A stretch of 64,000 bases of DNA from RI-153 sp963752935 (GTDB lineage: Bacteria; Chloroflexota; Anaerolineae; Caldilineales; Caldilineaceae). The stretch lies in assembly GCA_963752935.1 (NCBI GenBank), contig CAVWAL010000008.1:682001-746000 (forward strand), written 5' to 3'. Positions 54,750-63,681 of this stretch are shown here, one piece after another. The notes beneath the pieces were generated by a model. It had not been told where the DNA came from. It searched no databases and saw only the letters and a program-made list of their open reading frames with translations. How positions within the stretch are numbered: position 1 is the stretch's first letter; every line of letters begins with the position of its first letter. Both the position numbers and the translations under genes were made by a program.

Positions 54750-55568
54750 TCAATACAACACAACGGTTTGTTGCAAGGCGGATTCTGCCAGCGCCCTATC
54801 ACCGCTGATAGTGGCTTTTTGGCGTCCTTCGGCGTAGGTGTAGCGGCCAGAGGCCAGGATGTTGAAGTCGAGCGCGTCCATTTGAATCGTGGCCGATGCT
54901 TCACCGCTGCCGACCTTCCACACACCGCCCGCTATCCCCGACAGATCAAAGATCACCGCTCGGCCACCCAACTTTCCTTTGAGGCAAGTGGCGACGTCGC
55001 GCATCACAAGCGCCACGATGCGGCCATCATGCTCACGCGTCTGCTCAAACGGGCGACTGGTGGCTCGACAGATATCCAGGCGATGCATCCACGTGTCGCG
55101 ACTGTGGATCACCCACATCAGATGGCGCAAGGAGAGAGATCCCCCCGGGTACGGAATCGCAAACGGTTTGATCAGACGGAAGTGGTAGGCCCATTTCCTG
55201 GCGCCGATGGGCCCTACGGCCCGCAGTTCGGTGAGCAGTTCGGCGGGAGATTTGCCCAGACGCTGTTGGAGTTGCAGTGCGTTGAGGGCGTCCTCAGGCA
55301 GTTGTCCCTTTTTGGGGAGAGGGGTAGTGCGCAGCATGGCCCCGTACCCAACGGCGCCGGCATAGCTCCCCGCCTGATGGGCAAGGATGTCGCGCACGGT
55401 CCATTCGGTGCAGGCGGTCGGTTGTTCCCACTCTTCAGGAGTGAGTGGTTCGACCAATGCCAGGAAACGATCCAGTGCAGTAGATAGCAGAGTGTACGCC
55501 TCATCAGCAGTGACATACGGCACATGCGCCGCATCAAGCACAGTTGGGCCTGCGACAACAGCAACCAT
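54750..55568 (-). CDS. DinB-like/maleylpyruvate isomerase-type protein
   Basis: The 272-aa product resembles TIGR03083/maleylpyruvate isomerase N-terminal domain proteins. A four-helix DinB-like bundle has LSTALDRFLALVEPLTPEEWEQPTACTEWTVRDILAHQAG, with His at the metal position, and later MWVIHSRDTWMHRLDICRAT. A C-terminal domain (about 185-272) resembles the sterol-carrier-like MDMPI_C region. Family members are thiol-dependent isomerases or transferases; the reaction here is unknown. ATG 55568 has AGGAGG. It lies 28 bp after a TetR gene and is probably co-transcribed with it. Confidence 0.75.
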   Translation of the reverse strand: MVAVVAGPTVLDAAHVPYVTADEAYTLLSTALDRFLALVEPLTPEEWEQPTACTEWTVRDILAHQAGSYAGAVGYGAMLRTTPLPKKGQLPEDALNALQLQQRLGKSPAELLTELRAVGPIGARKWAYHFRLIKPFAIPYPGGSLSLRHLMWVIHSRDTWMHRLDICRATSRPFEQTREHDGRIVALVMRDVATCLKGKLGGRAVIFDLSGIAGGVWKVGSGEASATIQMDALDFNILASGRYTYAEGRQKATISGDRALAESALQQTVVLY

Positions 55569-55596
55569 TTGATCCTCCTCGTGAAAAATTGCCAAA

Positions 55597-56223
55597 TTAC
55601 GCTTTTGACCACGCTTTGATAAGCAGAGACAACGCCGCTGGGATTAACGACCCAAAACGTCCTTGCCCTACGGAAAGGTGCGGCTGATTGGCTAAATGCA
55701 AGGCAGTCAATCCATGCATGATGCCGATCAACAGGTCGAACATCTGCACGGCATCGAGATCTGTGTCGATGCTCTGGCGCCAGAGGGCGGCGCGTTCGTA
55801 GCCCTGTTGCAGTAGCCCAAAACTGACTTGCAGACTCTCTTCTGTGGGGATAAATCCAGGCACAGGTCGCTCGAAACAGAGCTGATACAGCTCTGGATTC
55901 TGTATGGCAAAACGCATATACCCTTCAAACAGGCGACGGACCTCCTCTTGCCAGCTCGCCGCGCCGTCCATGGTCTTCTGTCGCTCTTCGGCAAGCAGCG
56001 TGAACCCTAATCGAAACAGGGCATCGTAAATGTCCATCTTGCCGTCGAAATAGTGGTAGAGCGAGGGCGCACGCATATTCAGCCGCCGGGCCAGTTCTTG
56101 CATCGAGAGGGCCGCCACGCCTTCCTCGCGCATAATGGCGCGGGCCGTATCGAGGATGGTGTCGATCAGAGCGTCTCGGTTGCGCTGCCGCCGCGGCGAC
56201 AGCGTTGACGTTGCATCTTTCAT
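55597..56223 (-). CDS. TetR-family transcriptional regulator
   Basis: The 208-aa regulator has an N-terminal TetR HTH. RDALIDTILDTARAIMREEGVAALSMQELARRLNMRAPSLYHYFDGKMDIYDALF includes the typical LYHYF recognition end. A helical ligand domain (60-205) follows. Length is normal. The gene lies next to a DinB-like enzyme gene on the same strand and 415 bp from a divergent MFS exporter. Three evenly spaced TTAGATTT repeats lie 40-90 bp upstream of its start and are probably its operators. Confidence 0.9.
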   Translation of the reverse strand: MKDATSTLSPRRQRNRDALIDTILDTARAIMREEGVAALSMQELARRLNMRAPSLYHYFDGKMDIYDALFRLGFTLLAEERQKTMDGAASWQEEVRRLFEGYMRFAIQNPELYQLCFERPVPGFIPTEESLQVSFGLLQQGYERAALWRQSIDTDLDAVQMFDLLIGIMHGLTALHLANQPHLSVGQGRFGSLIPAALSLLIKAWSKA

Positions 56224-56264
56224 AGAGTTTCCAATCGCTCTAGTCTCGGTTCAGGCTAACCTTG

Positions 56265-56313
56265 TTAGATTTGCCTAATACTATTAGATTTTTCTAAGTA
56301 TATTAGATTTTCG
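56265..56313. promoter_or_regulatory. Phased TTAGATTT operator array
   Basis: TTAGATTT occurs at 56265, 56284 and 56303, exactly 19 bp apart. The first two are followed by CTAA to give dyads TTAGATTTGCCTAA and TTAGATTTTTCTAA. The array is AT-rich and directly upstream of the TetR gene, so self-regulation is likely. It could also control the divergent MFS gene. Confidence 0.65.
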
Positions 56314-56346
56314 TTGTTTGTCAAGCGTTTTGCCGAACGAATGTAG

Positions 56347-56368
56347 GGACCGGCCTCCGTGCCGGTCC
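56347..56368. repeat. CTCCGT-loop hairpin, copy 1
   Basis: The 8-bp stem GGACCGGC/GCCGGTCC encloses the loop CTCCGT. The same loop with different but still self-complementary stems occurs at 63460-63481 and 63490-63512. Confidence 0.7.
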
Positions 56369-56638
56369 GTGTCACATGGGCGGGCAAGACGGATGGATAG
56401 GGCGGTTCATCCCAACGGGTTCGGCATGAAGTTACGGACGTTCCACGCCCTTCATCTTGCGGGCAGCTCGCCAGCACCAGGTATTTGCCATCCGCCAACA
56501 GCTTTTGAATGCACCCATTCAGGACAGGGCGACAAGGTTCAGTAGTAATCGATCAAAATCGAGTGTAAACTGGATCAACTTGTATTGGACAGGTGCTATA
56601 CCCGCCCCCTATACGCCAGAAATCACAGGGAACCTCCT

Positions 56639-57877
56639 ATGAACAAAACCACAAAGCCGAACGATCCTGTCTTCAAGTTGAGCGGCAACGTTTTCTATCT
56701 AGGACTGGTTAGCTTTTTCACCGACATCTCGTCGGAGATGACTTTAACCCTGCTGCCCCTCTTTCTGACCAACGTCCTGGGGGTAGCAGTGCCAATCGTC
56801 GGATTGATCGAAGGAGGAGCGGAGGCGACGTCCAGCCTGCTCAAAATTGTCTCCGGCTGGTTCAGCGACCGCAGCGGACAACGCAAACCCTTCACCGTGT
56901 TTGGCTACGGCCTCAGCAGCCTGGTCAAGCCCCTGTTGGCGCTGGCCGGCAGTTGGCCGCCGGTATTGGCGATACGCTTCGCCGATCGGCTGGGTAAAGG
57001 GGTGCGCACGTCGCCGCGCGATGCCCTGATTGCAGAAAGCTCGCCCGAGGGCCAGCGCGGCAGGGCCTTTGGCTGGCATCGGGCAGCCGACACCAGTGGC
57101 GCCTTGTTGGGGCTAGTGCTGGCGACCCTGGTCATCTGGCTGACCCAGCGCAACGATATCTTGATGGAGCAGGAAACCTTTCAGCATATCGTACTGTGGG
57201 GGGCAATCCCCGGCTTTATTGCCGTGGCGATCTTGATCTGGAAGGTGCATGAGACCGGAAAGCCCCTGCCGGCAGCCGGGCTCGCTGCCGGTCTGCGGGG
57301 CGAAGGCAGCTTGCGCCGGCAGTTACAGGACGTGGGCAGTGGCCTGTGGAAGTTCCTGATCGTCATGGCCATCTTCACGCTCGGCAACAGCAGCGATGCC
57401 TTCCTGCTCCTGCGTATCCAGAACGTGGGATTGACAGTCCTGCAGATCAGTATGGTATTGGTGGTCTACAATCTGTTGTATGCGCTCGTCGCCCTGCCGG
57501 CCGGCATTCTCAGCGATCGCATTGGCCGCAAGAACCTCCTTCTTGCCGGCTGGGGGGTCTACGCTCTCATCTACCTGGGATTTGCCCGCGCGGGCAATGG
57601 CCCTACCGCCGTACTCCTCTACATAACATACGGCCTCTACTACGCCGCCACCGACGGCGTGAGCCGGGCATTTGTCTCCGATCTGGCGGTCGGCCGGCGC
57701 CAGGCCACTGCCTACGGCCTCTACCATGCCGTGGTCGGCCTGGTTGCCCTGCCGGCCAGCGTGCTGGCCGGTGTGCTCTGGACCCAACTCAGCCCCGCCG
57801 CTCCCTTCTACACCGGGGCGATTCTGGCAGGCGTGGCTGCCCTTCTCCTCTGGCTCTGGGTACCCGCCGAACAATAG
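56639..57877 (+). CDS. MFS transporter
   Basis: The 412-aa product is a 12-helix major facilitator transporter. It has ADRLGKGVRTSPRDALIAES in the 2-3 loop, carrying the DRLGKGxRxxPRD pattern of a subgroup often annotated as multidrug or sugar-phosphate-like permeases. LSDRIGRKNLLLAGW forms the equivalent loop of the second half. It may export a toxic compound sensed by the adjacent TetR regulator. The frame is open to 56585, but ATG 56639 with GGGA upstream starts the usual N-terminus. Confidence 0.85.
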   Translation: MNKTTKPNDPVFKLSGNVFYLGLVSFFTDISSEMTLTLLPLFLTNVLGVAVPIVGLIEGGAEATSSLLKIVSGWFSDRSGQRKPFTVFGYGLSSLVKPLLALAGSWPPVLAIRFADRLGKGVRTSPRDALIAESSPEGQRGRAFGWHRAADTSGALLGLVLATLVIWLTQRNDILMEQETFQHIVLWGAIPGFIAVAILIWKVHETGKPLPAAGLAAGLRGEGSLRRQLQDVGSGLWKFLIVMAIFTLGNSSDAFLLLRIQNVGLTVLQISMVLVVYNLLYALVALPAGILSDRIGRKNLLLAGWGVYALIYLGFARAGNGPTAVLLYITYGLYYAATDGVSRAFVSDLAVGRRQATAYGLYHAVVGLVALPASVLAGVLWTQLSPAAPFYTGAILAGVAALLLWLWVPAEQ

Positions 57878-58150
57878 GTCATTTTGATAGCGTGACAAAC
57901 AGTTGCATCTCTGCAACTTCTGCTTGCCAGGCGGCGCGTGTCGTGCGATAATTTCAATGTCCTTGTAGTACCGAAGTACCCCTATCAATGCGTCCCCGGC
58001 CATCGCCCACAATGGCCCGCATGTTGACTGCGCCTGGCGAGTGGCGCTCTTGCCATTCTACAGCGTGCCCCCACTCTTGCTTCTGCCTGTCGCAGGCAGG
58101 AGCGTACCGCAGTGATCCTGTTTCCGATCTATTCAACTGGAGAGCATACT
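57878..58150. other. Gap between the MFS and nuclease genes
   Basis: These 273 bases contain a small 7-bp hairpin (AGTTGCA/TGCAACT near 57901-57918), possibly a weak terminator. No gene was seen. The nuclease ribosome site GGAGA lies at about 58140-58144. Confidence 0.4.
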
Positions 58151-61100
58151 ATGCCATCTACGCATACTCGTCCTCATCGCCACAGACAGTTTACCGTCTT
58201 CACCGTCCTCCTCCTGCTGCTGACCGGCCTGTTGAGCACAGCCCAACCGGCGCAGGCCGACACCACTGATCTGTTCATTTCTGAGTACATTGAGGGTTCG
58301 AATTTCAACAAAGCCATCGAAATCTACAACGGCACCGGCTCCAATGTTGATCTATCGAATTATACTCTGGAACTGTACAGCAATGGGGCGTCTACCGCCC
58401 AGCCGATCCGTTACCCTCAGTCGGCACCCTGGCCGACGGAGACGTGTTCGTGCTGGCACATGCGTCCGCCGATGCGGCCATTTTGGCCGAGGCCGATCTG
58501 ATCAGCAGCAGCGTGATCAACTTCAACGGCGATGACGCCGTCGTTCTGCGCAAGAGCGGCGCGCGTTGTGGATGCCTTCGGACAGATCGGTTTTGATCCC
58601 GGTTCACAGTGGACGGGCGGCGGCCAAGATGACACGCTGCGTCGCGCCGAAACGGTCTGCGCCGGTGATACCAACCCCTCCGATGCCTTCGATGCTAGTG
58701 TGGAGTGGGTTGTCTTTCTCCAGGACACCTTCGATGGATTAGGCAGCCATAACGCGAATTGTGGTGGTGATTCGCCCACCCTGGTCATCAACGAGTTCTC
58801 CGCCAGCACTACCGGTACGGATGTCGAATACGTTGAGATCTACGGCATACCCAATACCGACTACTCCGCCTATACCGTCCTTGAAATTGAGGGCGATAGT
58901 GGTCTTGCTGCCGGCACTATCGATGAAGTGATCGCGCTTGGCACCACAGATGCAAGTGGTCTCTACCTGGTGAACTTACCTGCCAATGCGTTGGAAAACG
59001 GGACAATCTCACTGTTGCTTGTCAGCAACTTTACCGGCGCAATAAATGACGACCTTGACACCAACAACGATGGCTCCTTGGATATCACGCCCTGGGCCGC
59101 CATTGTCGATGGCGTGGCCGTAAACGATGGTGGTTCCGGAGACCTGACTTACGCCACGCCGTCGCTTGGCGTCGCTTACGATGGGGCATCTTTTGCTCCT
59201 GGCGGTGCATCGCGCATCCCCGATGGCATGGATACTAACAGCGCCGCCGACTGGGTACGCAACGACTTCGACCTAGCCGGTATCCCCGGTTTCACAGGCA
59301 CGCCGGTATTCGGTGAGGCCATCAATACCCCTGGCGCGCCCAATGCCCGGGTATTGCCCGGTCCATCCATCAACGACGTGTCTGCTATCGAAGGCGATAC
59401 TGGCACAACCTCGTTTGATTTTACGGTTAGTCTGAGCGCGCCGGCAGGCGCGGGTGGCGTCACCTTCGATATCGCCACGGCGGATGGGACCGCCACGTCA
59501 CCAGACGACTTCAGCGCCCAGTCATTGACGGGCCAGTCCATTGCTGAAGGTAGCTCAAGCTACACCTTCAGCGTCCAGGTAAACGGCGACGACATCATTG
59601 AGCCGAATGAAACCTTCTTCGTCAATATCACCAACGTGATCGGGGCCGCGGCGGTGGATGGACAGGGAGAGGGCACGATCCTCAACGACGACATTCCCAC
59701 GTCCTTTATCCATGATGTGCAGGGCGGTGGCGCCGCCGTCGTGGGCGAGGGCCCCTTTGCCGTAGAAGCGATCGTGGTGGGTGACTACCAGGAGCAGGGC
59801 AGCGGCCGGTTGCGCGGCTTCTTCCTGCAGGAAGAGGACGCCGACGCCGATGCGGATCCCGCCACGTCCGAGGGTATCTTTGTCTTTTGCGGCACTTGTC
59901 CGGTCCCCGTCAGCGTTGGCGACAAGGCGCGTGTGATTGGCAGCGCCGGCGAGTACTTCGGTATGAGCCAACTGACGGCAACCACCACAGCCGGCGTCAG
60001 CGTGCTCAACTCGGGCAACGCGCTGCCCACGCCGGCGACTCTCCAACTGCCGGTGCCCGGCGTGCCCACCGGCGACCTGGCCGCTGCCACGGCCGCCATC
60101 AACGCCTACTATGAACCGTTCGAGGGCATGCTGGTGACCATCCCGGCAACCCTCTCTGTGAGCGAGTACTTTGAGCTGGCCCGCTACGGTCAGGTGATTC
60201 TGAGCGCAGACGGACGCCCGCACACCTTCACCGCCGTGAACACGCCCAGCGCGGCCGGTCTCACTGACCATAAAATTGATCTGGCGCGCCGCACCATCGT
60301 CCTCGATGATACCGACAACCGCCAGAACCGCCCTGTGGATGATTCGCCGAACACACCCTATTTCTACCCCGTGCCGGGGCTGAGCACGAGCAACTACTTC
60401 CGCGGCGGCGACACGATTACCGACCTGACGGGCGTACTCCACTGGTCATTCGCGGGCCAGCCCGGCACCGATGCCTGGCGCATCCGCCCTGTAACCGAGG
60501 CATTCCCCTACGCCTTCACCCCGGTCAACACACGGCCGGCGGTGCCGACGGTTGAGGGCAGCCTGACCGTGGCCAGTTTCAACGTGCTCAACTACTTCTT
60601 GACGATTGACACGAGCAACGTCTGCGCGCCGACCCAGGACCAGGATTGTCGCGGGGCGGACAGCATACAGGAACTGGAGCACCAGCGCGCCAAACTGCTC
60701 AGCGCCCTGTCTGCGATCGACGCCGACGTCTTCGGCTTCATGGAGATGGAGAATACCCCAGACGTCGAACCGCTGGCCAATATCGTGGCCGGTCTGCCCG
60801 GATACGGCTACATCGACACCGGCGTCATCGGCACAGACGCCATTCGGGTCGGCTTCATTTACAAGACATCCACCGTCCAACCGGTCGGCGACTACGCCAT
60901 CCTCGATAGCAGCGTCGATCCACGCTTTGTCGATACCCGCAACCGCCCGGCGCTGGCCCAGACCTTCGAGGAGACGGTGAGCGGCGAGCGCGTCACCGTG
61001 GTGGTCAACCATCTCAAGAGCAAGGGATCGGGCTGTGGCGCAGGCGATGATGACACCACCACAGGCCAGGGAAACTGTAACGGCACCCGCACGCTGGCTG

Positions 61101-61950
61101 CTCAGGCCCTGGCCGATTGGCTGGCCACCGACCCCACCGGCAGTGGGGACGCCGACGTGCTGATCATCGGTGACCTGAACTCCTACGCCAAAGAGGACCC
61201 GATTGTGGCCCTTCAGGATGCAGGCTACACCGATCTGGTAGCGGCCTTTGGTGGCCTCGACGCCTATGGGTATGTCTTCGACGGCCAACTCGGCTACCTC
61301 GACCACGCCCTGGCCAACGCCAACCTCACACCGCAGGTAGTCGACGTGGCCGAGTGGCACATCAACGCCGACGAGATTCCGCTCTTCGATTACAACGACG
61401 ATGAACGGACGGCTGATGAGGCGTCATTTGAAGAAGAGTCAGATGCCCTCCCGCTCTACGAAGCCAACCCCTTCCGCACCTCTGACCACGACCCGGTGCT
61501 GGTTGGTCTCTGCCTTGCGCGGCACACCCCCGCAACTCTCGGTGACGGTGACCCCAGACGTGCTGTGGCCACCCAAACACCAGTACGTGACGGTTACGGC
61601 GAGCGCGTCAACCAGCAGCCAGGATGCCACAGTCAGTCTTGTCGGCGTCACTTCCAATGAATCGGACAACGGTCTGGGCGACGGCGACACGTCGAATGAC
61701 ATCGTCAGGCTCTCTGACTACAGTTTCGACCTGCGCGCCGAGCGCTCCGGCACCGGCACAGGGCGCATCTATACCATTACATACCGGGCCGTAAACGCCT
61801 GTGGGGATCGAGACCGTGGTCAGCGCCACCGTCAGCGTGCCGCTCAATCGAGGGCGCAGCGAGGATGTGTCGGGCGAGAGCGAGACGCGTGACGCCGTGT
61901 TCGAGAACGACCAGAACAACCACGTCTTCCTGCCCTCCGTCAACCGCTAG
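58151..61950 (+). pseudogene. Secreted ExeM/NucH-like nuclease, several frameshifts
   Basis: The joined product (about 1265 aa) starts with a signal peptide (QFTVFTVLLLLLTGLLSTAQPAQA). A lamin-tail domain follows (DLFISEYIEGSNFNKAIEIYNG). Then come a second LTD-like module, a Calx-beta domain (59370-59700, IEGDTGTTSFDFTVSLS), an OB-like region, and an endonuclease/exonuclease/phosphatase catalytic domain (NVLNYF, MEMENTPD, IIGDLNSYAKEDP, FRTSDHDPVLVGL). The tail carries a WPP...VTVTA module. Frame changes lie near 58400-58420, 58560, 61510-61530 and 61800. It is an extracellular DNase-type protein, broken in this sequence. Confidence 0.88.
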
Positions 61951-61969
61951 GCGATCCATGCATGGACCG

Positions 61970-61999
61970 GGGTCAGGCGTCTCATAAGACGCCTGACCC
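61970..61999. terminator. 13-bp hairpin between convergent genes
   Basis: The perfect arms GGGTCAGGCGTCT (61970-61982) and AGACGCCTGACCC (61987-61999) have a CATA loop, and the outer bases also pair (ACCGG/CCGGT). It lies 20 bp past the nuclease stop, facing the convergent lipoprotein gene that ends at 62046. There is no T-tract, but the stem is strong. Confidence 0.75.
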
Positions 62000-62045
62000 G
62001 GTCGCGATGCAATCGTTCGAAGCCCTACACTACCCTTCCTTCTTA

Positions 62046-62927
62046 TCAGGGAGACGGTGGACCGCTGTTGGCCGGCAAGCCCAGGCGGATGCGTTGCGGC
62101 GGGCCATGCTGCAACGCATGCAGCGCCAACAGGGCGAGCGCGGTTGTCTCTACATTGGGATCGGCAAGGCGAGGCCGATCGGGCTGATAGTGGGTATGGA
62201 AGCCGCCATTCTCAGGATTCTGCTGATTGAGCATCGCCAGCAGAATTCGTTCGTCCGGCGTCCCCAGCAGCGCGCCGGCATATAGGCACCAGGTCAGACC
62301 GATGGTCTCGTAGACGCCATTGCGGTTGTGGTAGGCCAGATCCGGCCAGCCGTAGCCGTCGAAGGTAGTGACTTGCAGGTCATAGAGCCAGCGCGCTGCC
62401 GCCATGTTGTCTTTGTTGGTCTCGTTGACGGCAGCCATACAGGCCAGGTTGGAAAAGCCGGACCAGTCCAGAAAATAGCCGGGGCCGGCGTGCTGCACAG
62501 TCAGGATCTGATCGCTGCCTCGTTCCTCCAGCAGCGTACCTGGATCCTCAAAGTGCCTGGGCGGCCAGGCGATCACCTCTCCCCAGGCCACCTCGACAAA
62601 CTGATTGCCATCGATGCCATAGGTAGAGAGCGTGGAACGCAGCGTATTGGCGAGGTCTGCCCGACCGTACAATTCAAGCGCGTAGGCAGCCAACAGCGCA
62701 TCATTGGCCAGGAAGTAGCGATGCGCCCCGATGGTTGGCGATTCTTGAAGCAGTCCGTATTGAGGATTGTACTGAGCTTCCAGGAAGCGCAGCCCGGCGT
62801 CGATGGCCGGTTGCAGGGCATAGGGCAGCGGTGTAGGTGTAGGTACGGGTGTGGGCGGTGGGGAGAGAACGACGCCGGTGCAGGCAGTCAGCAGAACTAG
62901 AGAGACGATCAGGGCAAGGGTGCGCAT
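62046..62927 (-). CDS. Lipoprotein with alpha-toroid-like repeats
   Basis: The 293-aa product starts with a lipoprotein signal (RTLALIVSLVLLTAC, lipobox LTAC) and a PTPVPTPTPLP spacer. A domain of helical repeats follows (AIDAGLRFLEAQYNPQYGLLQESP, ALLAAYALELYGRADL, WLYDLQVTTFDGYGWPDLAY, MLNQQNPENGGFHTHYQP, ETTALALLALHAL). The spacing is like alpha/alpha-barrel glycosidase or terpene-cyclase-type toroids. It is probably a cell-surface sugar-binding or glycan-degrading protein, but no catalytic residues are identified. ATG 62927 is preferred over an extension to 62987. Confidence 0.7.
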   Translation of the reverse strand: MRTLALIVSLVLLTACTGVVLSPPPTPVPTPTPLPYALQPAIDAGLRFLEAQYNPQYGLLQESPTIGAHRYFLANDALLAAYALELYGRADLANTLRSTLSTYGIDGNQFVEVAWGEVIAWPPRHFEDPGTLLEERGSDQILTVQHAGPGYFLDWSGFSNLACMAAVNETNKDNMAAARWLYDLQVTTFDGYGWPDLAYHNRNGVYETIGLTWCLYAGALLGTPDERILLAMLNQQNPENGGFHTHYQPDRPRLADPNVETTALALLALHALQHGPPQRIRLGLPANSGPPSP

Positions 62928-62989
62928 CGTGGGAGGATCCTTGGGTATGTTGACGGTGATCTGTAGCATACCATAACTCGCCGGCAACA

Positions 62990-63060
62990 GTAGCTGCGGT
63001 TACCAACCGCAGGACATGGGCTTTGAGATGACATTCCCATTTCGGGTGCGCACGCTCGTT
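62990..63060. repeat. Tandem direct repeat, unit 1
   Basis: About 70 bp starting GTAGCTGCGGTTACCAACCG and ending GGGTGCGCACGCTCGT, repeated at 63120-63189 with few differences, 130 bp apart. Each unit contains a GCGGTT/AACCGC mini-hairpin. Confidence 0.8.
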
Positions 63061-63119
63061 GGGCGTGGTTGTCACGCTGGTAGCGTGACCTACGGGTGAT
63101 GGGAGTGGTCTCGATGGTC

Positions 63120-63189
63120 GTAGCTGCGGTTACCAACCGCAGGACAGGGGCTTCGAGACGACATTCCCATTTCGGGTGCGCACGCTCGT
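63120..63189. repeat. Tandem direct repeat, unit 2
   Basis: Second unit of the repeat at 62990-63060, differing mainly by ACATGGGCTTTGAGATG against ACAGGGGCTTCGAGACG. Between them lies a GTCACGCT/AGCGTGAC hairpin at 63071-63089. Confidence 0.8.
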
Positions 63190-63330
63190 CTTTGAACCCG
63201 CTTTGGTTTCGATATGCCTCGCAGACTCGGCTACTCAACCGGCGCTAGTCCCCCTGGCTCTGGTCAAGCCCAATTGGAATTGCTGTTCTTTTCCGCGGGG
63301 GGAGCTAGAGGACGGAGATTGATTGTTTGT

Positions 63331-63408
63331 CGTAGGGGTTTGGGTGGGGCGGCGACCGACGTCATTTTGCCGGTAGAGATGACCCGCCGCCCCACCCAAA
63401 CCCCTACG
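63331..63408. repeat. Palindrome with 24-bp perfect arms
   Basis: The arms at 63331-63354 and 63385-63408 (starting CGTAGGGGTTTGGG) are exact reverse complements over 24 bp around a 30-nt loop. It lies in non-coding DNA before the partial gene at 63682. It is very strong as RNA or cruciform DNA, with no T-tract. Confidence 0.85.
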
Positions 63409-63459
63409 TCTCGCTCAACGTTCTGCCATTTGAATCCATGCCTACCGGAAAGCCACGAC

Positions 63460-63481
63460 GGATGGACCTCCGTGTCCATCC
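63460..63481. repeat. CTCCGT-loop hairpin, copy 2
   Basis: The stem GGATGGAC/GTCCATCC encloses the loop CTCCGT. The stem differs from the copies at 56347 and 63490, but the complementarity and loop are kept. Confidence 0.7.
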
Positions 63482-63489
63482 CTACGGTA

Positions 63490-63512
63490 GGGACCGGTCT
63501 CCGTGCCGGTCC
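63490..63512. repeat. CTCCGT-loop hairpin, copy 3
   Basis: The stem GGACCGG/CCGGTCC encloses a loop that includes CTCCGT. It is almost identical to the copy at 56347 and directly follows copy 2. Confidence 0.7.
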
Positions 63513-63681
63513 GCTCTGGGTAGCTGCCCTGAAGATCAGAACCGAAAAACTTGGGACGCACCCCGATCGGATTTCTTGATTGACCGGTTTTGCATTGGGG
63601 CGTATACTCGGTCTACCGACGGAGAGCGTACTCGGCCACCAGCAGTGCAGTGCGGCCTTTCACAGGGAGGCGGCGTTCCCC

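Larger units (their letters stand above)
56224..56638. other. TetR-MFS divergent region
   Basis: These 415 bases hold the TTAGATTT array (56265-56313) and the CTCCGT-loop hairpin (56347-56368). Downstream short frames exist (from about 56400), but none has gene-like support. The MFS start lies at 56639. Confidence 0.5.
62928..63681. other. Repeat-rich intergenic region
   Basis: These 754 bases hold the tandem repeat (62990-63189), the GTCACGCT/AGCGTGAC hairpin (63071-63089), the 24-bp-armed palindrome (63331-63408) and two CTCCGT-loop hairpins (63460-63512). No gene was recognised. Confidence 0.6.

Noticed and set aside
52839..63312. Shared CGGGGGGAGYTAGAGG motif at about 52839 and 63297
   Set aside because: Only about 16 bp, non-palindromic and G-rich; chance similarity cannot be excluded.
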